A DNA stretch of 64,000 nucleotides, from contig NZ_CP031320.1 of NCBI RefSeq assembly GCF_003355155.1, positions 2,342,369 to 2,406,368 on the forward strand, in the 5' to 3' direction. Both the position numbers and the translations under genes were made by a program. Within the stretch, counting starts at the first letter, position 1. Each line of letters starts with the position of its first letter. The notes under the pieces were generated by a model. It was not told where the DNA came from and searched no databases. It saw only the letters and a list, made by a program, of their open reading frames with translations. Source of the DNA: Streptomyces armeniacus. Its GTDB lineage: Bacteria; Actinomycetota; Actinomycetes; Streptomycetales; Streptomycetaceae. Shown piece after piece: positions 56,902-64,000 of this stretch.

Positions 56902-57891
56902 ATGACCGACGCACCCAGCACCCGTACGACCGGCGCCGTCGCCGCCGGGCTCGCCACCGTCGCCGACGACGGCACCGTCCTCGACACCTGGTTCCCCGCC
57001 CCCGAACTGGCCGACGCCCCCGGCCCCTCCGGGACCGAGCGGCTGACCGCCGAGCGCGCCGCCGAGCTGCTGGGCGACGCCGCCCCGAAGGCGCTGGGCC
57101 CCGACCCGCGCCGCGGGGTGGAGGTCGTCGCCGTACGCACGGTCATCGGCTCCCTGGACGACAAGCCGCTGGACGCGCACGACGCGTACCTCCGGCTGCA
57201 CCTGCTCAGCCACCGGCTGGTACGGCCGCACGGGCAGAGCCTGGAGGGCCTCTTCGGGCTGCTCGCGAACGTCGCCTGGACCACGATCGGCCCTGTCCAG
57301 GCCGACCGTATCGAGGAGGCGCGGCTCGCGGCCCGCGCGAGCGGCGTGCAGCTGAACGTGACGAGCGTCGACAAGTTCCCGCGCATGACCGACTACGTGG
57401 TGCCGGGCGGCGTACGGATCGCGGACGCGGACCGCGTACGGCTCGGCGCGCACCTCGCCGCGGGCACCACCGTGATGCACGAGGGCTTCTGCAACTTCAA
57501 CGCGGGCACTCTCGGTACGTCGATGGTCGAGGGCCGGATCACCGCGGGTGTCGTCGTCGGCGACGGCTCCGACATCGGCGGCGGCTCGTCGATCATGGGC
57601 ACGCTGTCCGGCGGCGGCAAGCAGGTCATCTCCATCGGCGAACGCTGCCTGCTCGGCGCCGAGGCCGGTATCGGCATCTCGCTCGGCGACGACTGCGTCG
57701 TCGAGGCGGGGCTGTACGTCACCGCCGGCACGCGCGTGACGCTGCCCGACGGCAACGTGGTCAAGGCGCTGGAGCTGTCCGGCGCGCAGAACCTCCTGTT
57801 CCGCCGCAACTCCACCACCGGCACCGTCGAGGCGCTCCAGCGCACGGGCTCGTGGGGCGGCCTCAACGAGGCGCTGCACAGCAACAACTAG
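56902..57891 (+). CDS. dapD: Tetrahydrodipicolinate N-succinyltransferase
   Basis: The 329-aa enzyme makes N-succinyl-2-amino-6-ketopimelate in the succinylase branch of meso-diaminopimelate/lysine synthesis, feeding the LL-DAP peptidoglycan of Streptomyces. It has the actinobacterial DapD type: an N-terminal domain and a left-handed beta-helix of hexapeptide repeats ([40 protein letters not shown]). The invariant [13 protein letters not shown] loop is present. A dapA homologue lies 4.5 kb downstream. Confidence 0.95.
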   Translation: MTDAPSTRTTGAVAAGLATVADDGTVLDTWFPAPELADAPGPSGTERLTAERAAELLGDAAPKALGPDPRRGVEVVAVRTVIGSLDDKPLDAHDAYLRLHLLSHRLVRPHGQSLEGLFGLLANVAWTTIGPVQADRIEEARLAARASGVQLNVTSVDKFPRMTDYVVPGGVRIADADRVRLGAHLAAGTTVMHEGFCNFNAGTLGTSMVEGRITAGVVVGDGSDIGGGSSIMGTLSGGGKQVISIGERCLLGAEAGIGISLGDDCVVEAGLYVTAGTRVTLPDGNVVKALELSGAQNLLFRRNSTTGTVEALQRTGSWGGLNEALHSNN

Positions 57892-57969
57892 GCGGCCGCA
57901 CGGCAACAACGAGCCGTACGGGAGACGTACGGTCGACGTATCGCCGACGTACGGCCGCGCCCGGCACCG

Positions 57970-58635
57970 TCAGCCGGAGCGCGGCCGTACGAGCCCGAGG
58001 TCGTACGCCAGCACCACCGCCTGTACGCGGTCGCGCAGCTCCAGCTTCCGCAGCAGCGCCGACACGTGGGCCTTGACCGTGGACTCGGTCAGCGACAGCC
58101 GTTCGGCGATCTCCGCGTTGGACAGGGCGAGGGCGACGAGCCGCAGCACCTCCCGTTCGCGCTCCGTCAGCTGCGCCAGGTCCGGTGGCGGAGCGGCCGT
58201 CGGCGCCGGCAGGCGGTTGGCGAAGCGGTCGAGCAGGCGGCGCGTGACGGACGGCGCGAGCAGCGCGTCGCCGCGCGCGACGACGCGGATCGCCTCGACG
58301 AGTTCGCCGGGGCGCACGTCCTTCAGCACGAAGCCGCAGGCACCTGCCCGCAGCGCGGCGAACACCGCCTCGTCCACGTCGTACGTCGTCAGGACGATGA
58401 TCCGGGACGCGCTGCCGGAGGCGACGATGCGTTCGATGGCCTCGACGCCGTCGACGTGCGGCATCCGTACGTCCATCAGCACCACGTCCGGTTTGACCTG
58501 CGCGACCAGGACCGACGCTTCCTCGCCGTCGGCCGCCTCGCCGACCACTTCGAGGTCCGGTTTGGCGTCGATGATCATGCGGAAACCGCCGCGTACCAGT
58601 GCCTGGTCATCGGCCAGCACCACCCGTACAGTCAC
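57970..58635 (-). CDS. NarL/LuxR-family response regulator
   Basis: The 221-aa regulator has a receiver with VLADDQ, phospho-acceptor D55 (VVLMDVRMP) and K in FVLKDVRPG. The C-terminal LuxR HTH reads LTEREREVLRLVALALSNAEIAERLSLTESTVKAHVSALL. It starts with GTG overlapping the kinase stop (GTGA). Partner of the kinase encoded immediately upstream on the same strand. Confidence 0.94.
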   Translation of the reverse strand: MTVRVVLADDQALVRGGFRMIIDAKPDLEVVGEAADGEEASVLVAQVKPDVVLMDVRMPHVDGVEAIERIVASGSASRIIVLTTYDVDEAVFAALRAGACGFVLKDVRPGELVEAIRVVARGDALLAPSVTRRLLDRFANRLPAPTAAPPPDLAQLTEREREVLRLVALALSNAEIAERLSLTESTVKAHVSALLRKLELRDRVQAVVLAYDLGLVRPRSG

Positions 58636-59738
58636 CCCGTCACCTCCAGCGGCAGACGGGCCTGGACGCGGAAGCCGCCCCCAGAGCACGGTCCCGCGTC
58701 CAGGCTTCCCCCGAGCATCGAGGCACGCTCCCGCATCCCGGTGATCCCAAAACCCCCGCCCTCCGTGTCGGCGGCGGAGCCTCCGCCGTCGTCGAGCACA
58801 TCGATCTCCAGCATTCCAGCGGCCGTCCGTACGGTCACCTCGACCCGGCCCGCGCCCTCCGCGTGCCGCAGCGTGTTCGTCAGCGCCTCCTGCACGATGC
58901 GGTACGCGGACAGCTCGACGCCGGCCGGTACGGGCGGCCCGTCCGTCGTGTCCTCCCGGTGCACAGCGACGTGCAGGCCGGCGGCGCGGAGCGGCTCGGC
59001 GAGTTCGCCGAGCCGGTCGAGCGCGGGCTGCGGCCGGCGCGACTCGTCCTCGCCGCCGGGGCGCGTGGCCGCGAGCAGTCTGCGCAGCTCGCCCAGCGCG
59101 GACCGGCCCGTGGACTCGATCGAACGGAGCGACGCGCGCGCCTGCTCCGGCGCCTCGTCGAACACGTCGTCGGCCGCCGCCGCCTGTACGACGATGACGG
59201 ACACACTGTGCGCGATCACGTCGTGCAACTCCCGCGCGATCCGCGCCTGTTCCTCGCCGACCGCCCGCCGCGACGCCTCCGCGATGGCCGCGCGGCGGCT
59301 CCGTACGGTCTCCGTCAGCGTCCATACGAGGACCGGGATCACCATCGCGAACTGGGCGTCCCCGGTGGTCGTGGTCCAGAAGTTCATCGAGGTGAGCGCG
59401 AGCAGCGCGGCCAGCCCGTACAGCGAGAAGCGCGGCGGATACGCGAGCGTCAGCGGCACGACCGCGACCAGCGCCGCCACCGGGAACACCCCCTCCGGGG
59501 CGATCACGTGCGTGAAGGTCCCGCCCGCGAGCGCGACCGCCATCACCGGCACCGGGCGCGTACGCCGCCACCACAGCGCCACCGCCTGCCCGGCCGCCGC
59601 GGCCAGTCCGAGGGCGGTCAGCGCCCACGGCTGCCCCTCCGACTCCAGCAGGACGACGACGGTGAGGTAGTACGCGACGAGCACCGACACGGCGATGTCG
59701 GCGGTCAGGCGCAGGGGGCGGCGGCGTACGCGGAGCAT
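58632..59738 (-). CDS. NarL-type sensor histidine kinase
   Basis: The 368-aa kinase has four to five transmembrane helices in the first 145 residues, then HisKA_3 with phospho-acceptor H172 (IARELHDVIAHSVSVIVVQ) and HATPase motifs (VQEALTNTLRHAEGAG; IDVLDDGGGS; FGITGMRERASMLGGSL). CATAAT ends 6 nt before the ATG with no Shine-Dalgarno, so it is probably leaderless. It is divergent from the EI24 gene with 116 bp between. Confidence 0.94.
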   Translation of the reverse strand: MLRVRRRPLRLTADIAVSVLVAYYLTVVVLLESEGQPWALTALGLAAAAGQAVALWWRRTRPVPVMAVALAGGTFTHVIAPEGVFPVAALVAVVPLTLAYPPRFSLYGLAALLALTSMNFWTTTTGDAQFAMVIPVLVWTLTETVRSRRAAIAEASRRAVGEEQARIARELHDVIAHSVSVIVVQAAAADDVFDEAPEQARASLRSIESTGRSALGELRRLLAATRPGGEDESRRPQPALDRLGELAEPLRAAGLHVAVHREDTTDGPPVPAGVELSAYRIVQEALTNTLRHAEGAGRVEVTVRTAAGMLEIDVLDDGGGSAADTEGGGFGITGMRERASMLGGSLDAGPCSGGGFRVQARLPLEVTG

Positions 59739-59744
59739 GCGGGG

Positions 59745-59848
59745 ATTATGGCCGACGGTCCTGGGACGTTCCCGCCTCTGTCCCGGCCCTCTGTCCCGGC
59801 CCTCCGTTCCGGCCTCGGTCCGTGCCGCGGTGAGGGCGGCGATAGTGT
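59745..59848. promoter_or_regulatory. Divergent leaderless promoters (kinase and EI24 gene)
   Basis: On the minus strand CATAAT (59745-59750) lies 6 nt before the kinase ATG. On the plus strand TAGTGT (59843-59848) lies 6 nt before the EI24 ATG. Between them are two CTGTCCCGGCC repeats. Neither side has a ribosome site. Confidence 0.45.
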
Positions 59849-59854
59849 GCCGTC

Positions 59855-60706
59855 ATGAGCGATCTCGCGGTGGGGCTGCGGTACTTGGGGCGTGGACAGC
59901 GGTGGGTCGGCGCGCACACCCGCTGGTTCGGTTTCGGACTGATTCCCGCGCTGCTCGCGTTCCTGCTGTACGCGGCCGCGCTGACCGGGCTGGCCTTCTG
60001 GGCCGACGACATCGCGACCTGGGCCACGCCCTTCGCCGACGACTGGGGTTCGCCGTGGCAGTCGGTGCTGCGCACCCTGTTCGCGGTGCTGCTCTGGCTC
60101 GGCGCGCTGTTGCTCGCCGTCCTGACCTTCACCGCCGTCACGCTGCTGATCGGCGACCCGTTCTACGAGAAGCTGTCCGAACAGGTCGAGGAGTCCGAGG
60201 GCGGCTGCCCGCCCGGCCCCGACCGGCCGCTCTGGCGCGAACTGTGGATCTCGCTCCGCGACAGCCTGTACGTGCTGTACCGCGCGCTGCTGTACGCCCT
60301 CCCGCTGTTCCTCCTGGGCTTCGTCCCGGTCCTCGGCCAGACGGTCGTCCCGGTCCTCGGGATCTGCGTCTCCGGCTTCTTCCTCACCCTGGAACTCACC
60401 TCGGTGGCCATGCAGCGCCGCGACATCCCGGTCCGCGAACGGCTGCGGCTGCTGCGCACCCGCAGGGGCCTCGCGATCGGCTTCGGCGCCCCGCTGGTGC
60501 TGGCCTTCCTGGTGCCGTTCGTGGCGGTGCTCCTCATGCCGGGCGCGGTGGCGGGCGCGGCCCTGCTCGTACGCGACGTGCTGGACGAACAGCCCCCGGC
60601 CACCCCGCCGCCCGCCCACCCGGAGCCGCCGCCGTACGGCAGCCCGGACACGTACGGGGTCAGGCCCTCCGGTCCTCCGACGGGAACTCCGCGGTCGACA
60701 GGGTGA
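59855..60706 (+). CDS. EI24/CysZ-like membrane protein
   Basis: The 283-aa EI24-domain (formerly CysZ-like) membrane protein has four main hydrophobic regions (LIPALLAFLLYAAALTGLAF; LFAVLLWLGALLLAVLTFT; ALPLFLLGFVPVLGQTVVPV; APLVLAFLVPFVAVLLMPG). Conserved LLIGDPFYEKLSEQVEES is the family's amphipathic signature. The C-terminus is Pro-rich and cytoplasmic-looking. Bacterial relatives include the sulfate permease CysZ, but transport is unproven here. Its 3' end overlaps the convergent Uma2 gene by 47 bp. Confidence 0.9.
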   Translation: MSDLAVGLRYLGRGQRWVGAHTRWFGFGLIPALLAFLLYAAALTGLAFWADDIATWATPFADDWGSPWQSVLRTLFAVLLWLGALLLAVLTFTAVTLLIGDPFYEKLSEQVEESEGGCPPGPDRPLWRELWISLRDSLYVLYRALLYALPLFLLGFVPVLGQTVVPVLGICVSGFFLTLELTSVAMQRRDIPVRERLRLLRTRRGLAIGFGAPLVLAFLVPFVAVLLMPGAVAGAALLVRDVLDEQPPATPPPAHPEPPPYGSPDTYGVRPSGPPTGTPRSTG

Positions 60707-61271
60707 GTCCGAGGACTGTCCCGGTCAGGTCGATCTCCTCGCCGAACTTCGCGATCAGTCGGCTCTGGTACTCGCCGCCCTTGGGGTGCGTGTGCACGTG
60801 ACACGTGGCGGTGTACGGGTCCGCGATCAGCAGGACGGGCACTTCGGCCAGCGCGTACGCGTCCCGCTTGGGCCCGTAGTCGTTGGCGGCCGTGCCCCGG
60901 GAGATCACTTCGGCGATGAACTCCACGTCCTGGTACCGCCAGCCGCGGCTGCCGTCGGGCTGCACGAACTCGGCGGAGTCCTTCAGCAGGGCCACGTCGG
61001 GGGAGAAGCCGTTCTCGTGCCCCGGAAGGTCGATGCGTACGTCGGACATGACCCGGATGTCCATGCCGAAGTGGTCCTCCAGCGCCCGCACGATCCGGCG
61101 GATGATCTCCCAGTGCGCGCTCCGTTGCGGTGACATGGTGATGGTCCCCTCGACGATCTCGGCCTTGTAGCCCTCGGGGACCGGCATCCGCTCCAGCAGC
61201 TCGAACATGTAGTCCAGCCTGCGGTCGTTGCTCTCGGCCATCTCGATCCTGTCGGTCAGCTCGACGGTCAT
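60660..61271 (-). CDS. Uma2-family restriction-endonuclease-fold protein (DUF820)
   Basis: The 203-aa PD-(D/E)xK-fold protein has YKAEIVEGTITMSPQRSAHW near the N-terminus, then FSPDVALL (catalytic Asp) and EFIAEVIS (Glu-x-Ile-Ser), followed by KRDAYALAEVPVLLIADP. The family is abundant in Streptomyces and cyanobacteria, often as paralogues of unknown role. AGGAGG 9 nt before ATG 61271 decides the start over an upstream in-frame GTG. Confidence 0.9.
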   Translation of the reverse strand: MTVELTDRIEMAESNDRRLDYMFELLERMPVPEGYKAEIVEGTITMSPQRSAHWEIIRRIVRALEDHFGMDIRVMSDVRIDLPGHENGFSPDVALLKDSAEFVQPDGSRGWRYQDVEFIAEVISRGTAANDYGPKRDAYALAEVPVLLIADPYTATCHVHTHPKGGEYQSRLIAKFGEEIDLTGTVLGLTLSTAEFPSEDRRA

Positions 61272-61341
61272 CGACGTGCCCCTCCTCCCCGCCGCACCGG
61301 GCGGCGCGGCCGCACGGTGCAACGATACGGCCGGGGGCCGG

Positions 61342-62274
61342 TCACGTCGCCGGGGTGAGCTGCTTGAACGCCTCCACCACGCGGGTCGTGAGGAGGTCGT
61401 CGGCCGGGAGGAGCGGGGCGCGGAGCGGGCCCGAGGGGAGGGCGTGGGCCGCGAGGAGGGCCTTGAGGGTCACCGTGTAGGGCGCCTCCGACATCAGGGC
61501 GTCGACCAGCGGGACGAGCGCGAGGTGGAGGCGCGTCGCCGTGGTGTGGTCGCCCGCGTCGAAGGCGTCGAGCATGGCGCGGACGTGCCGGCCCGCGACG
61601 TTGGCGACGCTGCTGACGCAGCCCACCGCGCCGATCGAGCGGAGGGGGAGGATCAGTTCGTCGCAGCCGGAGTAGTAGGAGAGGCCGGTGGCGCCGATGA
61701 TCTTCGCGGCCTTGAGGGGGTCGTAGGAGCAGTCCTTCACGCCCTGGATGCGCGGGTGTTCGGCCAGCCGCAGCAGTGACTCCGTGCTGAGGGCGGTGCC
61801 GGTACGGGCGGGGATGTCGTAGAGGAGCACCGGGAGGCCGGTGGCGTCGGCGACCTCACGCAGGTGGTGTACGACGGCCGGCTGACCGGGCCGCGAGTAG
61901 TACGGCGTGACGACCAGCAGGCCGTGCGCGCCCGCGCGTTCGGCGGCGCGGGCCAGTCCGGCGGAGTGCCGGGTGTCGCTGGAGCCGACGCCCGCCGTGA
62001 CCGTGGCGCGGTCGCCGACCGCCTCGACCACGGTGCGTACCAGGAGGGTCTTCTCTTCGTCGGACGTCGTCGGCGACTCACCCGTGGTGCCGCTGACGAC
62101 GAGGCCGTCGCAGCCGTCCTCGTCCACGAGGCGGGCCGCGAGCCGTGCGGCGCCCTCCGGGTCGAGGGCGCCGTCGGCGTCGAACGGGGTGATCATGGCG
62201 GCGTTGATGCGGCCGAAGGGGCCGGGGGATGCGGACATGTCCGGAGTGTGGAAGCCGGGGGCGCGCGGGTCCAC
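61342..62274 (-). CDS. dapA: 4-hydroxy-tetrahydrodipicolinate synthase (DapA homologue)
   Basis: The 310-aa TIM barrel condenses pyruvate with aspartate semialdehyde, the first DAP/lysine step. Motifs: GLVVSGTTGESPTTSDEEK, VVTPYYSRPGQ, Tyr in LLYDIPARTG, Schiff-base Lys in IQGVKDCSYDP. Streptomyces usually has several dapA paralogues, so this copy may be a lysine enzyme or a relative acting on another substrate. The GTG at 62274 has AGGA 7 nt upstream. An ATG at 62238 (MSASPGPFG) lacks a ribosome site but fits homologue starts better. Same pathway as dapD upstream. Confidence 0.88.
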   Translation of the reverse strand: MDPRAPGFHTPDMSASPGPFGRINAAMITPFDADGALDPEGAARLAARLVDEDGCDGLVVSGTTGESPTTSDEEKTLLVRTVVEAVGDRATVTAGVGSSDTRHSAGLARAAERAGAHGLLVVTPYYSRPGQPAVVHHLREVADATGLPVLLYDIPARTGTALSTESLLRLAEHPRIQGVKDCSYDPLKAAKIIGATGLSYYSGCDELILPLRSIGAVGCVSSVANVAGRHVRAMLDAFDAGDHTTATRLHLALVPLVDALMSEAPYTVTLKALLAAHALPSGPLRAPLLPADDLLTTRVVEAFKQLTPAT

Positions 62275-62356
62275 TTAGTTGTCCTGGCGTGTCGCGTAAG
62301 CGGCGCTCAACAGTGCGCCGTACGCCCCCGGCCGTGCCCCGGACGCCCCCTGCCGC

Positions 62357-64000
62357 TCATGGCCGGAAGCGCAGCACCTGCGGGTCGTGGTCGCTGACCT
62401 GGCCGGCGAACTCGGCGTTCGTGTGCACGATGTCGTAGTCGAAGCGGCGGATGCCGGGTGAGACCAGCGTCTGGTCGAGCACCTGCGAGTTGCCCTGGAA
62501 CACGTACGTGTACCGCTCCCGCGGCGGCAGCGTCCCCACCGCGCCGCGCAGCGCGCGCCCGTCGGTGAGGGCGTCGGCCGTGTCCGAGAACTCGAAGTCG
62601 TTGACGTCCCCGAGCACCACCACCCGGGCCTTGCGCTCCACGGCCAGCGCGTCCTTGACGAACGTGTTGACCAGCCGTGCCTGCTTCACCCGCTGCTCCT
62701 CCGAGGACCGGCGCGGCGGCTGCACCCGCCCGTACAGCGGCTCGTCGCCGCCCTTGGACGCGAAGTGGTTCGCCACGACGAGCACCGGCCGCCCGCGGAA
62801 CCGGAATTCGCCCGCCAGCGGCTTGCGGCTGTCCTCCCACGCGGCGTCCTCCGGCGCGACGCGGCCCGGCGAGTGGCTGAGCGCGGCGCGGCCCTCGCGC
62901 TCGACGACCTCCGCCGGGGTGGTGGCGTCGCCGCCGGGCCGGTCCGTGAACGACACCCGGTCGGGGTTGAACAGGAAGACGTTGCGGATGTTGCCGCCCG
63001 GCTCGCCGCCGTCGCGGCCATCCTCCGGGTCGATGCCGCGCCAGTCGTAACGCGGGCCGCCCGCCGCGGCGATGGCGTCGATCAGCTTCCGTACGGTCTT
63101 CTCCGCGGTGACCGTGCCGTCGTCCTCCGCGCCGGTGTCGTCCTGGATCTCCTCCAGGGCGAGGATGTCGGGCGCGGCGAGATCGCGTACGACGCCCTTG
63201 GCCAGCCGCTCGTACTTCGCCTGGTCGTCGCCGGGGTCGAGGTTCTCCACGTTGTAGGTGGCGACGGCCAGTTCACCGTCGCGCTGCGCACGGGTCCGCT
63301 CGGGGGCGAGGCCGCCGTCGGTGACGGTGCCCAGCTCGCGGGCGGCCACGTGGTAGCCGCCGTGCTGGTCGTAGTCGAGCGGGCCGGCGGTGACGCCGGT
63401 CAGCCGGTCGCCGACGTCGGCCGTGGGGAACGGCTCCTCGGACAGCGGCGTGAGGCTCTCGACCTTCAGGCGGCCGGAGTTCTGCGCGTCGTACGAGCCG
63501 TAGCGCGTGCCGCCGCGCGCCGTCGGATTCTCCCGCGGCTTCACGGTCACCCACAGCTCGGCGTACTCGGTGCTGGGGCCGACCACGCGCGCGTCGGCAA
63601 CCTGGACGTTCATGCCTTCCAGTGATTCGTAGCGGTCCAGCGCGTACCGTCCGGGGCGCAGCTTCAGCCCGTCGATGCTGCCGCCGGCCGCCGGATCGCC
63701 CTCCGGCGCGTACGCGTCGGGGACGGTGTCCGCGCTGAGCCGTACGGCGCGGGGGAGGGGGTTGCCCGAGGAGACGACGCTCACCTCGGGCTTGGTTATC
63801 TGGGTCACGGACTGGTTCCCGGAGTCGGCGCCGCCGTACACGAACTCCCCTACGGAGCCCGAGACCCGTACGGCGTCGCCGGTGCGCACGGTGGGCGCGG
63901 AGCCGGTGAAGACGAACACGCCCTCGCTGGTGGCCGCGGAGCCGTCGGCCTCCGGGTCCTGCATCCAGAAGCCCTTCGAGCCGTATGTGCGCACGCCCGT
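62357..64000 (-). CDS. Secreted endonuclease/exonuclease/phosphatase-family nuclease, 5' end cut by window edge
   Basis: At least 547 codons are visible and the frame is open at the right edge. The first visible part is an OB-fold-like domain seen in extracellular nucleases of the ExeM/NucH type (SGSVGEFVYGGADSGNQSVT). The EEP catalytic domain follows: VATYNVENLDPGDD, DILALEEIQDD, VLVVANHFASKGGDEPLYG, GDVNDFEFSDT and the final SDHDPQVLRF. The metal-binding Asn/Glu and the His/Asp of SDHD are present. Extracellular DNA/RNA degradation is the likely role. The missing N-terminus should hold a signal peptide. Confidence 0.88.
   Translation of the reverse strand, partial: TGVRTYGSKGFWMQDPEADGSAATSEGVFVFTGSAPTVRTGDAVRVSGSVGEFVYGGADSGNQSVTQITKPEVSVVSSGNPLPRAVRLSADTVPDAYAPEGDPAAGGSIDGLKLRPGRYALDRYESLEGMNVQVADARVVGPSTEYAELWVTVKPRENPTARGGTRYGSYDAQNSGRLKVESLTPLSEEPFPTADVGDRLTGVTAGPLDYDQHGGYHVAARELGTVTDGGLAPERTRAQRDGELAVATYNVENLDPGDDQAKYERLAKGVVRDLAAPDILALEEIQDDTGAEDDGTVTAEKTVRKLIDAIAAAGGPRYDWRGIDPEDGRDGGEPGGNIRNVFLFNPDRVSFTDRPGGDATTPAEVVEREGRAALSHSPGRVAPEDAAWEDSRKPLAGEFRFRGRPVLVVANHFASKGGDEPLYGRVQPPRRSSEEQRVKQARLVNTFVKDALAVERKARVVVLGDVNDFEFSDTADALTDGRALRGAVGTLPPRERYTYVFQGNSQVLDQTLVSPGIRRFDYDIVHTNAEFAGQVSDHDPQVLRFRP

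Noticed and set aside
57970..59628. One continuous minus-strand frame that could be read as a fused kinase–regulator
   Set aside because: Its upper part is out of frame with the kinase motifs. The kinase and regulator are separate genes overlapping by GTGA.

Overview
The window is a stretch of the chromosomal core of a Streptomyces-type actinomycete. GC is very high, GTG starts are common, and the gene order uvrA–uvrC–rapZ–yvcK–whiA–gap–pgk–tpiA–secG–pgi, then pgl–opcA–zwf–tal–tkt, ctaB/ctaA and a suf operon is the classical Streptomyces arrangement. whiA, an RbpA-family protein, a mycothiol-type DinB enzyme, DUF397/XRE pairs and a DUF574 methyltransferase all agree with this. No rRNA, tRNA, CRISPR array, insertion sequence or prophage was recognised.

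Layout. 1–10 kb: a secreted phosphodiester glycosidase (cut by the left edge), uvrA, a mycothiol-dependent isomerase-like gene, an MBL-fold hydrolase and a large DECH-box helicase. 10–15 kb: uvrC, rapZ, yvcK and whiA (excision repair plus the conserved cell-wall/sporulation cluster). 15.5–21.4 kb: gap, pgk, tpiA, secG, an RbpA-family gene and pgi (glycolysis), punctuated by strong hairpins. 21.4–31.6 kb: an accessory islet between pgi and the pentose phosphate operon. It holds a PGM1-like ATP-grasp ligase, a frameshifted tryptophan-2,3-dioxygenase-family gene, an XRE regulator, an NCS2 purine permease, a TetR regulator, two near-identical DUF397 genes with their XRE/DUF5753 partner and a serine-kinase-like ATPase, and a Tat-exported PL10-like pectate lyase. 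31.6–38.3 kb: the minus-strand operon tkt–tal–zwf–opcA–pgl. 38.7–44.9 kb: ctaB and ctaA (heme O and heme A synthesis), a conserved hypothetical gene, a degenerate amidohydrolase-like gene and an ABC-2 exporter. 45–52 kb: sufR–sufB–sufD–fdx–sufC–sufS–sufU–sufT. 52–64 kb: a DUF574 methyltransferase, DUF6223, two NarL-type two-component systems, an SMR exporter with its TetR regulator, dapD, an EI24 membrane protein, a Uma2 nuclease, a dapA homologue and a secreted nuclease cut by the right edge.

Functional links. Glycolysis and the oxidative pentose phosphate pathway lie together, with the G6PDH assembly factor opcA beside zwf. The suf genes form one operon behind a leaderless regulator whose start carries a CAAC-N6-GTTG dyad, which is the SufR operator pattern. 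ctaA has a Rex-like dyad over its promoter and a six-copy 23-bp tandem array behind it. The SMR/TetR pair has a perfect 13-bp inverted repeat at its promoter.

Two window-wide signals stand out. Many genes have a TANNNT-type hexamer ending 6–7 nt before the start codon and no Shine-Dalgarno, so they are probably leaderless. The palindrome CGTACG is far more frequent than base composition predicts. Coordinates of hairpins and short sites were read by hand and may be off by a base or two. All functional calls come from motif recognition without database searches.
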